Below are positions 8,358 through 17,158 of a stretch of 64,000 bases of DNA, piece after piece (position 1 is the stretch's first letter; every line of letters starts with the position of its first letter). The position numbers were made by a program, and so were the translations under genes. This stretch comes from Shewanella algidipiscicola (lineage in GTDB: Bacteria > Pseudomonadota > Gammaproteobacteria > Enterobacterales > Shewanellaceae). The notes below the pieces were generated by a model, which searched no databases, was not told where the DNA came from, and worked only from the letters and a program-made list of their open reading frames with translations. Where the stretch lies: contig NZ_QPQT01000020.1 of the NCBI RefSeq assembly GCF_003605125.1, positions 1-64,000 of the forward strand. Reading direction: 5' to 3'.

Positions 8358-8368
8358 GACATTATGTC
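8358..8368. promoter_or_regulatory. Candidate enhancer (response regulator site) upstream of tupA
   Basis: GACATTATGTC is a perfect 11-bp palindrome flanked by GG on the left, centred about 111 bp upstream of the start site predicted for the sigma-54 promoter at 8446-8462. That distance is normal for an NtrC-type activator site. Confidence 0.55.
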
Positions 8369-8445
8369 TGGTAGAATTTTATCGACCTTGGGATCTGTCT
8401 CACACTTTACGGCGAGGTTGCGACAAATTTAATTCAAATTAGGTA

Positions 8446-8462
8446 TTGGCACCTTTTTTGCT
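8446..8462 (+). promoter_or_regulatory. Sigma-54 promoter of the tup-mob-moe-moa operon
   Basis: TTGGCAC-CTTTT-TTGCT: the -24 GG (8448-8449) and -12 GC (8460-8461) elements match the RpoN consensus TGGCAC-N5-TTGCW exactly in the conserved bases and spacing. The predicted start is near 8474, about 64 bp before the tupA ATG. Confidence 0.85.
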
Positions 8463-8537
8463 GACGAATCACTGTTCTGTAAACAAATACATGTGAAAGC
8501 GGCAAGTCACATCTTATTACTATGCCAAGGAGTACTA

Positions 8538-9350
8538 ATGTTAAACCTAAAATCAATCTTCAGTCTGGCCATCATCGCCAGTGCCTTAACCATTTCGCCA
8601 CTACAAGCACAAGAAGTGATTAAACTGGCGACCACTACCAGCACCGAAAACTCAGGCCTGTTAAAAAACTTGCTGCCAAAATTTGAGGCTGAATCAGGCT
8701 ATAAAGTACAGGTTATCGCCACGGGTACAGGTAAAGCATTAAAACTAGCCCGCCAAGGTGATGTTGATGTCGTGATGACCCACGCCCCTGCTGCCGAAGC
8801 TAAATTTGTTGAAGAAGGCTATGGCATTATGCCTCGTGGCATAATGGAAAACGATTTTGTGATCTTGGGCCCTAAAAATGACCCTGCAAAGATCCGCAGC
8901 AGTAAGACAGCAGCTGAAGCCTTTGCTAAAATAGCCGAGTCTGGTGCAACGTTCGTGTCTCGTGGTGATAACTCTGGCACCAACATGAAAGAGCTTATCG
9001 TATGGAAAGCCGCAAACGTTGAGCCTAACTTCAGTGGTTATCGCTCAGTTGGTCAAGGCATGGGTAAAACCTTGCTTATGGCTAATGAACTTCAGGCGTA
9101 CACCTTATCTGACCGCGGCACTTACGTCGCCTATAAGGCCAAGCTTGACCTAGCGATTGATTATGATGGCGGCGCTGCATTAGCCAATCCATATCAAATC
9201 GTACTGATTAATCCGGCAAAATACCCCGATCTTAATCACCAAGGTGCTAAGGCATTAAGTGATTGGTTAATCAGCGAAGAAGCACAAAATATGATTAACA
9301 GCTACACCGTAAACGGTGAGCAACTATTTAAGGCAACATATAGCGAATGA
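8538..9350 (+). CDS. tupA: Tungstate (molybdate) ABC transporter, periplasmic binding protein
   Basis: About 270 residues from the ATG at 8538, which has AAGGAG upstream; a longer frame from 8493 would spoil the signal peptide. The signal peptide is MLNLKSIFSLAIIASALT with cleavage near LQAQ. The mature protein starts with the TupA motif ATTTSTENSGLL, then VIATGTGKALKLARQGDVDVV, SRGDNSGTNMKE and LSDRGTYVAY, which line the oxyanion site in this family. It captures tungstate, and possibly molybdate, in the periplasm. First gene of the operon; stop overlaps tupB by 4 bp. Confidence 0.92.
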   Translation: MLNLKSIFSLAIIASALTISPLQAQEVIKLATTTSTENSGLLKNLLPKFEAESGYKVQVIATGTGKALKLARQGDVDVVMTHAPAAEAKFVEEGYGIMPRGIMENDFVILGPKNDPAKIRSSKTAAEAFAKIAESGATFVSRGDNSGTNMKELIVWKAANVEPNFSGYRSVGQGMGKTLLMANELQAYTLSDRGTYVAYKAKLDLAIDYDGGAALANPYQIVLINPAKYPDLNHQGAKALSDWLISEEAQNMINSYTVNGEQLFKATYSE

Positions 9351-10054
9351 GTGAAGGCTGGTTAGCCCTTATACAGCAGGCATTAAGCCTGCTGTTTTCA
9401 TTGGATCCTGATGTTTGGGCCATTGTAAGCGTCTCTTTTTCAGTTTCTTTTGCAGCACTGGCATTCACCCTGCTGCCATCACTGATCTTAGGCTTTCTGC
9501 TGGCTTTTGTGCCCTTTCCAGGCCGTTGGTTTGCCACCAATTTAATTCAAACGATTCAGTCAATTCCCACCGTCGTTATCGGTTTACTGGTGTACTTGTT
9601 GCTGACTCGCATGGGGCCACTAGGCGATCTCAGGTGGCTGTTTACCCAACCTGGGATGATCCTTGGACAGATGATGATTTGTGCTCCGGTATTAATCGCC
9701 ATGAGCCAAGCCGCTTTTACCAGTGTAGATAAACGCGCATGGGAAACCTCGCGCACCTTAGGCGCCTCATGGTTACGCTCGGTATGGCAAATTTGCCGAG
9801 AATTGAAAGTGCCATTGTTAATGGCTATTGTCGCTGCATTTAGTCGCATTTTGACCGAAGTAGGTTGCTCTATGATGGTGGGCGGCAACATTGCCGGTGT
9901 GACGCGTAATATCCCCACCGCTATCGCGCTGGAAACCAGTAAAGGTGATTTCGCTCAAGCCATCGCCTTGGGACTGGTATTACTTATCCTCTCATTAGTA
10001 CTCAACTTTACCCTGGGGACATTAAGAGGCAAAGCCGAGCCAAGGAGCCACTAA
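9347..10054 (+). CDS. tupB: Tungstate ABC transporter permease
   Basis: 235 residues with five to six membrane segments and the permease coupling motif region ILTEVGCSMMVGGNIAGVTRNIPTAI, which is typical of TupB. ATGA overlap with tupA shows translational coupling. It forms the inner-membrane channel of the TupABC importer. Confidence 0.9.
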   Translation: MSEGWLALIQQALSLLFSLDPDVWAIVSVSFSVSFAALAFTLLPSLILGFLLAFVPFPGRWFATNLIQTIQSIPTVVIGLLVYLLLTRMGPLGDLRWLFTQPGMILGQMMICAPVLIAMSQAAFTSVDKRAWETSRTLGASWLRSVWQICRELKVPLLMAIVAAFSRILTEVGCSMMVGGNIAGVTRNIPTAIALETSKGDFAQAIALGLVLLILSLVLNFTLGTLRGKAEPRSH

Positions 10055-10056
10055 TT

Positions 10057-10773
10057 ATGGTAAAAGTGACGGCGAATAATATCGAAATGCGTTTTGGCTC
10101 ACGCCTATTATATCGCTTTGACAGCCTTAGTATCGCCCAGCAGCAAACCGTGCATCTGCAAGGTGATAATGGCTCAGGTAAAACCACCTTGATGAAACTG
10201 TTTGCCGGCTTACAAACCCCAACCAGTGGCCGCATACAGGCCCATGGGTTTTCATCATCGCCTTGGTGGCGCCGCAATCCTTTACTAGGCAAAGCCGTAT
10301 ATTTACATCAACATCCTTACCTATTTGATGGCAGCGTTGCCTACAATCTTAACTATGTACAGCCCTTTTGCGAGCTCTCAACCCAAGAGATACGGCAACG
10401 TACAAGTAGCGCTATTGAGATGGCGCAACTGGGGCCACTCATGCAGCAGCAAGCTGCAAGCCTGTCGGGTGGCGAGCGTCAACGTTTGGCAATAGCACGC
10501 GCCTGGGTCATGCGGCCTAAATTATTGATGTTAGATGAACCCACCTCTAACATGGACATACTGTCACAACAATTAGTGCTCACTATGATAAGCGACCTCA
10601 AAACACAGGGAACGGGAATGCTGATCAGCAGTCACCAAAGCTGTTCACTCACCAGCCTGTGTGAACAAAGCTGGCAGATAGAACAGCAACAAATTATGGC
10701 TACCGATGCAGCATCGCCCATTGCGAGACTCAACCAACATAAGCGAGAATTACACTATGTCACAGCAAATTGA
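10057..10773 (+). CDS. tupC: Tungstate ABC transporter ATP-binding protein
   Basis: 238 residues with Walker A GDNGSGKTTL (about 34-43), signature LSGGERQRLAIARA (about 134-147), Walker B LLMLDEPTSNMD and the switch His in ISSHQ. It powers TupAB. It starts 2 bp after tupB and its 3' end overlaps the mobA start by 17 bp. Confidence 0.9.
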   Translation: MVKVTANNIEMRFGSRLLYRFDSLSIAQQQTVHLQGDNGSGKTTLMKLFAGLQTPTSGRIQAHGFSSSPWWRRNPLLGKAVYLHQHPYLFDGSVAYNLNYVQPFCELSTQEIRQRTSSAIEMAQLGPLMQQQAASLSGGERQRLAIARAWVMRPKLLMLDEPTSNMDILSQQLVLTMISDLKTQGTGMLISSHQSCSLTSLCEQSWQIEQQQIMATDAASPIARLNQHKRELHYVTAN

Positions 10774-11353
10774 TGCGGTGATCCTTGCCGGCGGAATGGC
10801 AAGACGCATGGGTGGTAATGATAAGGGCCTAGTTGAACTTAATGGCCAACCTATGATTAAACACGCCATTGACAGGATAAAACCTCAAGTTAAGGAGATC
10901 GTGATCAACGCAAATCGTAACCAAAATCGTTATGCTGAATTTGGTTACAAGGTATTGAGCGATGAAGACTCTGGGTATCTTGGCCCCTTGGCAGGCATGA
11001 TCACTGCCCTCGGCCATACTCTAGCAGATTACCTATTAGTGGTGCCTTGCGATTGTCCTTTATTACCTAGGGATTTAGTGGCGAGAATGCTAGCGGCGAT
11101 CGACGCCCAGCAGGCCGACATGGCAGTGGCCAGTGACGGTAAACGAGAACAACCCGTGGTGTTACTGATCAAACCAGAGCTGCGAAGCTCGATGAAGGCG
11201 TTTTTAGATGCTGGCGAGCGTAAAATTGATGTCTGGTACGCCCAACACAACTGCGCGGTTTGCGATTTTTCTGACCAACCCAGTGCCTTCGTCAACGTCA
11301 ACACACCAGAACAAAAACAACTGTTGTCAGAGGCAATTGCCCAATCAATTTAG
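10757..11353 (+). CDS. mobA: Molybdenum cofactor guanylyltransferase MobA
   Basis: 198 residues. It attaches GMP to Mo-molybdopterin to give the bis-MGD cofactor of DMSO-reductase-family enzymes. Nucleotidyltransferase motif: VILAGGMARRMGGNDKGLVEL at the N-terminus, then LGPLAGMITAL and VVPCDCPLLP (metal-binding Asp). The frame is open from 10706, but the ATG at 10757 starts right at the conserved N-terminus. Its place after tupABC links oxyanion uptake to cofactor finishing. Confidence 0.92.
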   Translation: MSQQIDAVILAGGMARRMGGNDKGLVELNGQPMIKHAIDRIKPQVKEIVINANRNQNRYAEFGYKVLSDEDSGYLGPLAGMITALGHTLADYLLVVPCDCPLLPRDLVARMLAAIDAQQADMAVASDGKREQPVVLLIKPELRSSMKAFLDAGERKIDVWYAQHNCAVCDFSDQPSAFVNVNTPEQKQLLSEAIAQSI

Positions 11354-11361
11354 AGGTCTAC

Positions 11362-13167
11362 ATGAGCATAGCGTTTAATAATCCCCTGTCGATCCCCGTT
11401 CTCGGATTTTGTGCCTATAGCGGTACAGGGAAAACCACCTTGCTGAAAAAGCTGATCCCTGAACTTAATCGTCGCGGGATCCGTCTAGCGGTAATTAAGC
11501 ACGCTCATCACGATTTCGACATCGATACTCCCGGTAAAGACAGTTACGAAATGCGCAAGGCCGGGGCGCGGCAAATGCTGGTGGCCTCTCACGTACGCTG
11601 GGCCTTGATGACTGAAGATTTAGTGGATGACGCCCCCGAATTACCGCACCTGCTTAAGCAGATTGAACAAGATAAGATAGATATCGTCTTGGTCGAAGGC
11701 TTTAAAAAATTAACCTTACCTAAAATTGAGCTGCACCGCGCCGCTCACGGTAAACCCTTTATCCATACCCACGACACTAACATTCAAGCGATCGCCTGTT
11801 GTGATGACACTCAGCTGCCGTCAGAACTGCGGCGACTCGATATCAATAATGTCGCACAGATCGCCGATTTTGTTATCCAGTATGCAAAAAACTGGACACC
11901 GTCAACCACCCAGGTTCCGCTTCAAGCCGCGCCAGAGTGTGGCTGCGAAATGGACAGCAGCAACAGCTTATCCGTCAGACAAGGCGTGGATAATATCCTC
12001 TCTTTCGTTAAGCCCGTGACGCAAATCGAGTCTGTAGCCCTCGATGATTGCAGCAATCGGGTATTGGCCGAAGATGCCATTTCGCCGGTGGATGTACCGC
12101 AGCAGACCAACTCGGCAATGGACGGTTACGCTTTTAAATATAGCGACCCTATGTTGAGCCAATATCAGATTGTCGCCGATGTGATGGCAGGACACAGTTA
12201 TCAAGGCCGCTTAAATGACGGTGAAGCTGTGCGTATTATGACTGGAGCCCCTGTACCAGAGGGCGCTGACACTGTACAGATGAAAGAGTTGGCCGATGAT
12301 CAAGGTGATAAGGTAAGCTTTAGCGGTAATATCACCTTAGGGCAACACGTACGTCAAGCTGGTGAAGATATTGCCAAGGGTCGCACGGCTCTGGCCGCTG
12401 GGCACCGCCTACAAGCGGCCCATCAAGGCATGCTAGCGTCATTAGGTTTTGGCCAGCTGGCAGTGCACCGCAAACCCCGAGTCGCGGTTTTTTCTACCGG
12501 AGATGAGGTCTGCCAGCCTGGTGAGCCACTAAAGCCCAATTGCATCTACGACGCTAACCGCTTCACCATTAAATCTATGCTGAAACAGCTAGGCTGTGAG
12601 GTGATAGACCTCGGGATCATTCACGATTCAGAAGCGGCCTTGGTGGAAGCGCTGCAAGGCGCGGCGCAACAGGCCGATGCCGTGATAAGCTCTGGCGGCG
12701 TGTCAGTCGGAGATGCGGACTTTATCAAATTAGCCTTAGCCAAAGTAGGCCAAATTAATTTTTGGCGTATCAATATGCGCCCAGGTCGACCACTGGCCTT
12801 TGGTCAAATTGGCGACTGCCTATTCTTTGGGTTACCCGGCAATCCGGTGGCCGTGATGGTCTCTTTCATGCAGTTTGTCCAACCTGCACTGCGCAAATTA
12901 GCCGGCGAGTCCGCATGGGCCCCCACACTGCTACCCGCCATCGCCGATTGTCAGCTTCGCAGCCGTATCGGACGCACCGAATTTAGCCGCGGCGTGTATC
13001 ACTTGGGCGCCGACGGCAAACTGCATGTCAGCAGCACGGGAGCTCAAGGCTCAGGGATGCTCAGCTCTATGCTCAAGGGCAACTGCCTTATCGTCATCGG
13101 CGAACAGGATGAACAACTCGTCCCAGGCGACACTGTGTATATTCAGCCTTTTGCCGACCTGTTATAA
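11362..13167 (+). CDS. moeA: MobB-MoeA fusion (molybdopterin GTP-binding / molybdotransferase)
   Basis: 601 residues in two parts. Residues about 8-175 are MobB: P-loop AYSGTGKTTLL, then VIKHAHHDFDIDTPGKDS and LVEGFKK. Residues about 195-601 are MoeA: NSAMDGYAF, RIMTGAPVPEGADTV, FSTGDEV, ISSGGVSVGDADF and FFGLPGNPVAVMVSF. MoeA inserts the metal into adenylylated molybdopterin; MobB assists MobA. The linker (about 178-200) holds an ECGCEMD stretch. The two proteins are separate in E. coli. Starts 8 bp after mobA. Confidence 0.93.
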   Translation: MSIAFNNPLSIPVLGFCAYSGTGKTTLLKKLIPELNRRGIRLAVIKHAHHDFDIDTPGKDSYEMRKAGARQMLVASHVRWALMTEDLVDDAPELPHLLKQIEQDKIDIVLVEGFKKLTLPKIELHRAAHGKPFIHTHDTNIQAIACCDDTQLPSELRRLDINNVAQIADFVIQYAKNWTPSTTQVPLQAAPECGCEMDSSNSLSVRQGVDNILSFVKPVTQIESVALDDCSNRVLAEDAISPVDVPQQTNSAMDGYAFKYSDPMLSQYQIVADVMAGHSYQGRLNDGEAVRIMTGAPVPEGADTVQMKELADDQGDKVSFSGNITLGQHVRQAGEDIAKGRTALAAGHRLQAAHQGMLASLGFGQLAVHRKPRVAVFSTGDEVCQPGEPLKPNCIYDANRFTIKSMLKQLGCEVIDLGIIHDSEAALVEALQGAAQQADAVISSGGVSVGDADFIKLALAKVGQINFWRINMRPGRPLAFGQIGDCLFFGLPGNPVAVMVSFMQFVQPALRKLAGESAWAPTLLPAIADCQLRSRIGRTEFSRGVYHLGADGKLHVSSTGAQGSGMLSSMLKGNCLIVIGEQDEQLVPGDTVYIQPFADLL

Positions 13168-13186
13168 GCGGTCATTATTTTAGCCG

Positions 13187-13216
13187 GGCCAGTGGCTATC
13201 CACCACACCACTGGCC
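13187..13216 (+). other. Intercistronic hairpin between moeA and moaA
   Basis: GGCCAGTGG (13187-13195), 12-nt loop, CCACTGGCC (13208-13216), a perfect 9-bp stem with no T-run. It is not a typical terminator. It ends 17 bp before moaA, whose own RBS (AGGTGAG) lies just after it, so it may affect mRNA stability or moaA expression. Confidence 0.5.
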
Positions 13217-13233
13217 GTTGTAGGTGAGCTTGT

Positions 13234-14220
13234 ATGAGTTTGATTGTCGATACCTTTGGCCGCACCGTTGAATATTTACGCCTTTCAGTCACGGACAGAT
13301 GTGATTTTCGCTGCGTCTACTGCATGAGCGAAGATCCCTGCTTTCTCGATAGAGAGCAGGTGCTGAGCCTCGAAGAGTTGGCCTGGATTGGCCAAGCCTT
13401 TACCGAACTTGGGGTCAAAAAAATTCGTCTCACGGGCGGCGAGCCTTTAGTGAGAAGCGATTGCGATCAGTTGGTGAGCCTGCTGGGTAAATTACCCGGC
13501 CTGCAAGAGCTGTCGATGACCACCAATGGCTCAAGGCTGACTAAGTTTGCCGACAAGATGCATCAATCTGGCTTAAATCGACTCAATATCAGCCTCGACA
13601 CCCTTAAACCTGAACGTTTTACTGAGCTGACGCGCAAGGGAAAACTGGATCGGGTGATCGCGGGCATCGATGCGGCTAAGGCGGCAGGCTTTAAGCGAAT
13701 CAAGGTCAATGCGGTGATCCTGCGAGGCCAAAATGATGATGAGGTGCTCGACTTAATCGAGTTTTGCCGCGCGCGCGAACTGGATATCGCCTTTATCGAA
13801 GAGATGCCTTTGGGCATTATCGACGAACGTAAACAGAGCCGTCATTGCAGCAGTGACGAGGTGAAAGCCATCATAGAGCAGCGTTACCCGCTGATGCTGT
13901 CTAACAAACGTACCGGCGGGCCGGCGCGCTATTACACCATGGCAGGCAGTGCTATCCATGTGGGCTTTATCTCACCACACAGCAATAACTTTTGCCATGA
14001 GTGTAACCGAGTGAGGGTGACGGTTGAGGGGCGTTTACTGCTGTGTTTAGGCAATGAAAACTCGGTCGACCTCAAGGCGATAGTACGTCAATACCCTGGA
14101 GATATAAGCCGGCTAAAGCAGGCGATTATCGCTGCCATTAAGCTCAAACCTAAAGAACATCATTTTGGCGGCGAGGATGAGACGCAAATCCTGCGTTTTA
14201 TGAATACCACCGGCGGCTAA
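13234..14220 (+). CDS. moaA: GTP 3',8-cyclase MoaA
   Basis: 328 residues. Radical-SAM enzyme for the first step of molybdopterin synthesis. N-terminal cluster CDFRCVYCM (CxxxCxxC), then RLTGGEPLVR, the second cluster in HSNNFCHECNRVRVTVEGRLLLCLG, and the C-terminal Gly-Gly tail (TTGG) needed for activity in the family. A good RBS (AGGTGAG, 5 bp) precedes the ATG. moaB/C/D/E are not in the window. Confidence 0.95.
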   Translation: MSLIVDTFGRTVEYLRLSVTDRCDFRCVYCMSEDPCFLDREQVLSLEELAWIGQAFTELGVKKIRLTGGEPLVRSDCDQLVSLLGKLPGLQELSMTTNGSRLTKFADKMHQSGLNRLNISLDTLKPERFTELTRKGKLDRVIAGIDAAKAAGFKRIKVNAVILRGQNDDEVLDLIEFCRARELDIAFIEEMPLGIIDERKQSRHCSSDEVKAIIEQRYPLMLSNKRTGGPARYYTMAGSAIHVGFISPHSNNFCHECNRVRVTVEGRLLLCLGNENSVDLKAIVRQYPGDISRLKQAIIAAIKLKPKEHHFGGEDETQILRFMNTTGG

Positions 14221-14302
14221 TGACCCGCTTAAGATAATGCCCTAGCGCTTTTTCGATGATAAACTCATTATCAGTATCGATAACTATTGAGTTAAAGCAA
14301 CG

Positions 14303-14755
14303 ATGGCATTATCTCGTAAAAAGTGGAATAACATCATTATCTTCGCCTCGGTGGCTATGGTGGCAATTCTCACCTTTTTAGACCGTGAGACCCCTTCACT
14401 CCCCGATGACGCTCAGCCGCTATTTGATAAAGCCGCGCCGTTACATCAATTGCAATATGATGATGTGTGGTTGAGCCAAGGTGGATTTTCATGGCAATGT
14501 GCACCGCAGATCCTCAATTGCAGTCAGTGGAGCGATGCCTGGAGCACGATTTTAGTCTCACCTATCAACAAACTGATCCCGCCAGAATCGCCCCCCCATG
14601 AACTGGTGATTCAAATTACCAATATTGCCACGCCGCAGGTGTGGATCATCTATCCCGAAGAGGGCCTGTTAAAATCGCCCGCGGGCAATTGGTATCAGAT
14701 TCCTCCCAGTTTACGTGGCGCACTGGTGCCCATCATCAACGCTAGCCCAAAATAG
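14303..14755 (+). CDS. Hypothetical single-pass membrane protein
   Basis: 150 residues, not recognised. An N-terminal basic start (MALSRKKWNN) and one membrane segment (about 10-26) leave about 120 residues probably facing the periplasm, with two cysteines in QCAPQILNCSQW that could form a disulfide. It ends 8 bp before mutM and may be co-transcribed with it. Upstream at 14262-14296 there is an imperfect inverted repeat (AACTCA..TGAGTT). Confidence 0.65.
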   Translation: MALSRKKWNNIIIFASVAMVAILTFLDRETPSLPDDAQPLFDKAAPLHQLQYDDVWLSQGGFSWQCAPQILNCSQWSDAWSTILVSPINKLIPPESPPHELVIQITNIATPQVWIIYPEEGLLKSPAGNWYQIPPSLRGALVPIINASPK

Positions 14756-14763
14756 AGAATACC

Positions 14764-15579
14764 ATGCCTGAATTACCCGAAGTGGAAGTGACTCGCCAAG
14801 GCATTACGCCGCACCTTATCGACCAGCAGGTTACCGCACTCATTGTACGTAACCCGTCGCTACGTTGGCCCGTGCCAGATATTGCCCAGCAAATTGTGGG
14901 GCAGACCATACGCCATATCCGTCGCCGCGCCAAATACCTGCTAATCGACACCGACGCTGGCACCACGATTGTGCACTTAGGGATGTCTGGCAGCTTAAGG
15001 ATCGTATCTCGCTCGACCAAGGTTGAAAAACATGATCATATCGACTTAGTCATGGCCAGCGGCAAAATATTACGTTTTAACGATCCAAGGCGTTTCGGCG
15101 CTTGGCTATGGTGTGAGCTGCCTGAAGCTGCGCACCCTTTATTGTCCAAACTTGGCCCCGAGCCACTACAAAGCGAATTTAATGTCGATTATTTAGCGCA
15201 CGCCTTGGCGGGTAAGAAAAAGGCGATAAAACTGTGCCTAATGGATAATCATATCGTGGTGGGAGTCGGTAATATTTATGCCAATGAAGCCCTATTTGCC
15301 GCTGGTATTCATCCGCAAACCGAAGCTGGGCGAATCGATAATGAACGCCTGACACTGCTGGTAGCTGAGGTGAAACAGATCCTCGCCAATGCCATTAAAC
15401 AGGGTGGCACCACACTCAAAGATTTTACCAATGCCGAGGGTAAACCCGGTTATTTCGCCCAAAAATTGCATGTGTATGGTCGCGGGGGTGATACCTGTAC
15501 CCAATGCGGTAACCTGTTAAGCGAGATTAAATTAGGCCAAAGAGCCACGGTCTTTTGTGGTTTGTGCCAGCGCCGTTAG
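14764..15579 (+). CDS. mutM: Formamidopyrimidine-DNA glycosylase MutM (Fpg)
   Basis: 271 residues, normal length. It removes 8-oxoguanine and FapyG from DNA. The N-terminus MPELPEVEVTRQG carries the catalytic Pro2 and Glu3; NDPRRFGAW, VVGVGNIYANEALF and the C-terminal zinc finger (CTQC...CGLC, about 246-269) are all present. Confidence 0.96.
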   Translation: MPELPEVEVTRQGITPHLIDQQVTALIVRNPSLRWPVPDIAQQIVGQTIRHIRRRAKYLLIDTDAGTTIVHLGMSGSLRIVSRSTKVEKHDHIDLVMASGKILRFNDPRRFGAWLWCELPEAAHPLLSKLGPEPLQSEFNVDYLAHALAGKKKAIKLCLMDNHIVVGVGNIYANEALFAAGIHPQTEAGRIDNERLTLLVAEVKQILANAIKQGGTTLKDFTNAEGKPGYFAQKLHVYGRGGDTCTQCGNLLSEIKLGQRATVFCGLCQRR

Positions 15580-15590
15580 GACGAAACACA

Positions 15591-15619
15591 AAAAAGGCTG
15601 ACACACTGTCAGCCTTTTT
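15591..15619. terminator. Bidirectional terminator between mutM and the Wzi-like gene
   Basis: AAAAAGGCTGACA, loop CAC, TGTCAGCCTTTTT: a 13-bp perfect arm with T-runs in both directions, between convergent genes. Confidence 0.92.
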
Positions 15620-15639
15620 ATTACCACCAGCAACCTAGA

Positions 15640-17148
15640 TTAAAAACGATACTCATAGGTGCCAAATAAAGTCGCATTGGTGTCGTTGTCGGCGCTCTCA
15701 AACTTCGACTGTGATACTGTCCCCCCGACACTCATCATGCCTTGCCAAAGGGGTAAACGATAGCTTAACTCCAGCATGAGTAGATCTTCTTTGGGCGGCT
15801 GCGGCGCCCACTCACCACCACGGTTAACACCGTCATTGTTAAGCTGAGCGTAACGTACTACCGACGTTAAACCATGACTATTGGCAAATTGACCAATCAA
15901 GCCAAGTACATAAACCTTGGCATCGCTATCATAAGTACTGCCTAATGAACGGCCGTAGTAACGTGAGCCACTTTGGTAAGTGCTATGTTCATAAAAGCAG
16001 TTAAATGCATTTTGATTTTCCCCGCAGGCGACCATGGTATCTGAATACTCAAAAAACAGCTTATATTGCTGATGGTCGAAATCGAGGCGGCTATCGACAC
16101 CCAGTAGCTTGGCACAATCGGCTAAGTCCCACGGCATCGGGCCGCTAGAATCTTCGCAGGTACGCTCTAAATAGATGCCCACGGGAATATCAAACCAGGT
16201 GTCGGCATAACGAATATCGAAACCAGCCATTTGGTTGCCTGCTTTAGACTGCAACGCAGGATCGCAACTTGATTCACCATTGATACAGGTGGTATTGCCG
16301 GCAATCGTATCCCATAGGGTGGACAAACCACACTCTTGCCCCTCACCACAAAACATGGTCGTCCACGACAGGCCCATCTCGAGTTGGCGCAGCGGCCTAA
16401 TGGTTCCGCGTAGATTCCATAATAAGGGGTTAGCAATCGCCCGCTCCTCTTCGAGCTCACTAATGCCGGTCGTGAAAGTCCATGGGCCAATCCATGATAA
16501 CCAAGGCGTTTCAAATGCCGCGGCGTTATTACGACTGATCATCACCGAAGGGACGGGGCGAGCATTGTTTGACTTGTGCAACGCCGAGTCAAACCCTGGT
16601 CCCCACCACTGCCCTAGGGCACCGACGGTGACCATCCAGTTGCCAAACGCCATAGCAGCATAACTACCATCGAGACGAAACTCCTCTTCATCGAGTGGAT
16701 CAAGAGTGGCGGTTGCGGCAAGTTTAAAGGCAAAACGCTCGCCCATATATTCATGGCTCGCCTGTAACTCAGCCTCTTCACGATAATCAGAGCCAAAGTG
16801 TTGGAACCTAGCGGCATCAGTGGCTGCCATCGCTTTGATGCTGGTGTTACCCCGGTTACCTACGGCGTTATTGTAATAAAAATTAACCCGCGTAAATGCA
16901 TCCGCTAAGGCAGGACTCAACTTAGAGGGTTCGATTTTCTTCAAATCGACGCCAATCCCTGACCACATAAGCGGATAAGTATTAACCGGTACCGTTATCA
17001 CCCCAGCATCGGCCAGCGCCTGAATATCGGCACGCAGGTAAATATCCGACACATCCACCCAAGGCGCACTGTGCACAACGGAGGCAAATAGCAGGCTGGT
17101 CGCAACCGCGGACGCGGCGAAATAAGCTTTGAGTTTATCGATTATCAT
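15640..17148 (-). CDS. Capsule assembly Wzi family outer-membrane protein
   Basis: About 502 residues from the ATG at 17148; a frame from 17175 would overlap coaD, and the later ATG gives a good signal peptide (IDKLKAYFAASAVATSLLF, cleavage near VHSA). The mature part opens with APWVDVSDIYLRADIQALADAGVI, then aromatic, alternating beta-barrel strands ending in a C-terminal Phe (TYEYRF). This is the Wzi pattern; Wzi helps hold capsule at the surface. No capsule synthesis genes are adjacent, so the polysaccharide is unknown. Confidence 0.75.
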   Translation of the reverse strand: MIIDKLKAYFAASAVATSLLFASVVHSAPWVDVSDIYLRADIQALADAGVITVPVNTYPLMWSGIGVDLKKIEPSKLSPALADAFTRVNFYYNNAVGNRGNTSIKAMAATDAARFQHFGSDYREEAELQASHEYMGERFAFKLAATATLDPLDEEEFRLDGSYAAMAFGNWMVTVGALGQWWGPGFDSALHKSNNARPVPSVMISRNNAAAFETPWLSWIGPWTFTTGISELEEERAIANPLLWNLRGTIRPLRQLEMGLSWTTMFCGEGQECGLSTLWDTIAGNTTCINGESSCDPALQSKAGNQMAGFDIRYADTWFDIPVGIYLERTCEDSSGPMPWDLADCAKLLGVDSRLDFDHQQYKLFFEYSDTMVACGENQNAFNCFYEHSTYQSGSRYYGRSLGSTYDSDAKVYVLGLIGQFANSHGLTSVVRYAQLNNDGVNRGGEWAPQPPKEDLLMLELSYRLPLWQGMMSVGGTVSQSKFESADNDTNATLFGTYEYRF

Positions 17149-17158
17149 AACGAATGAT

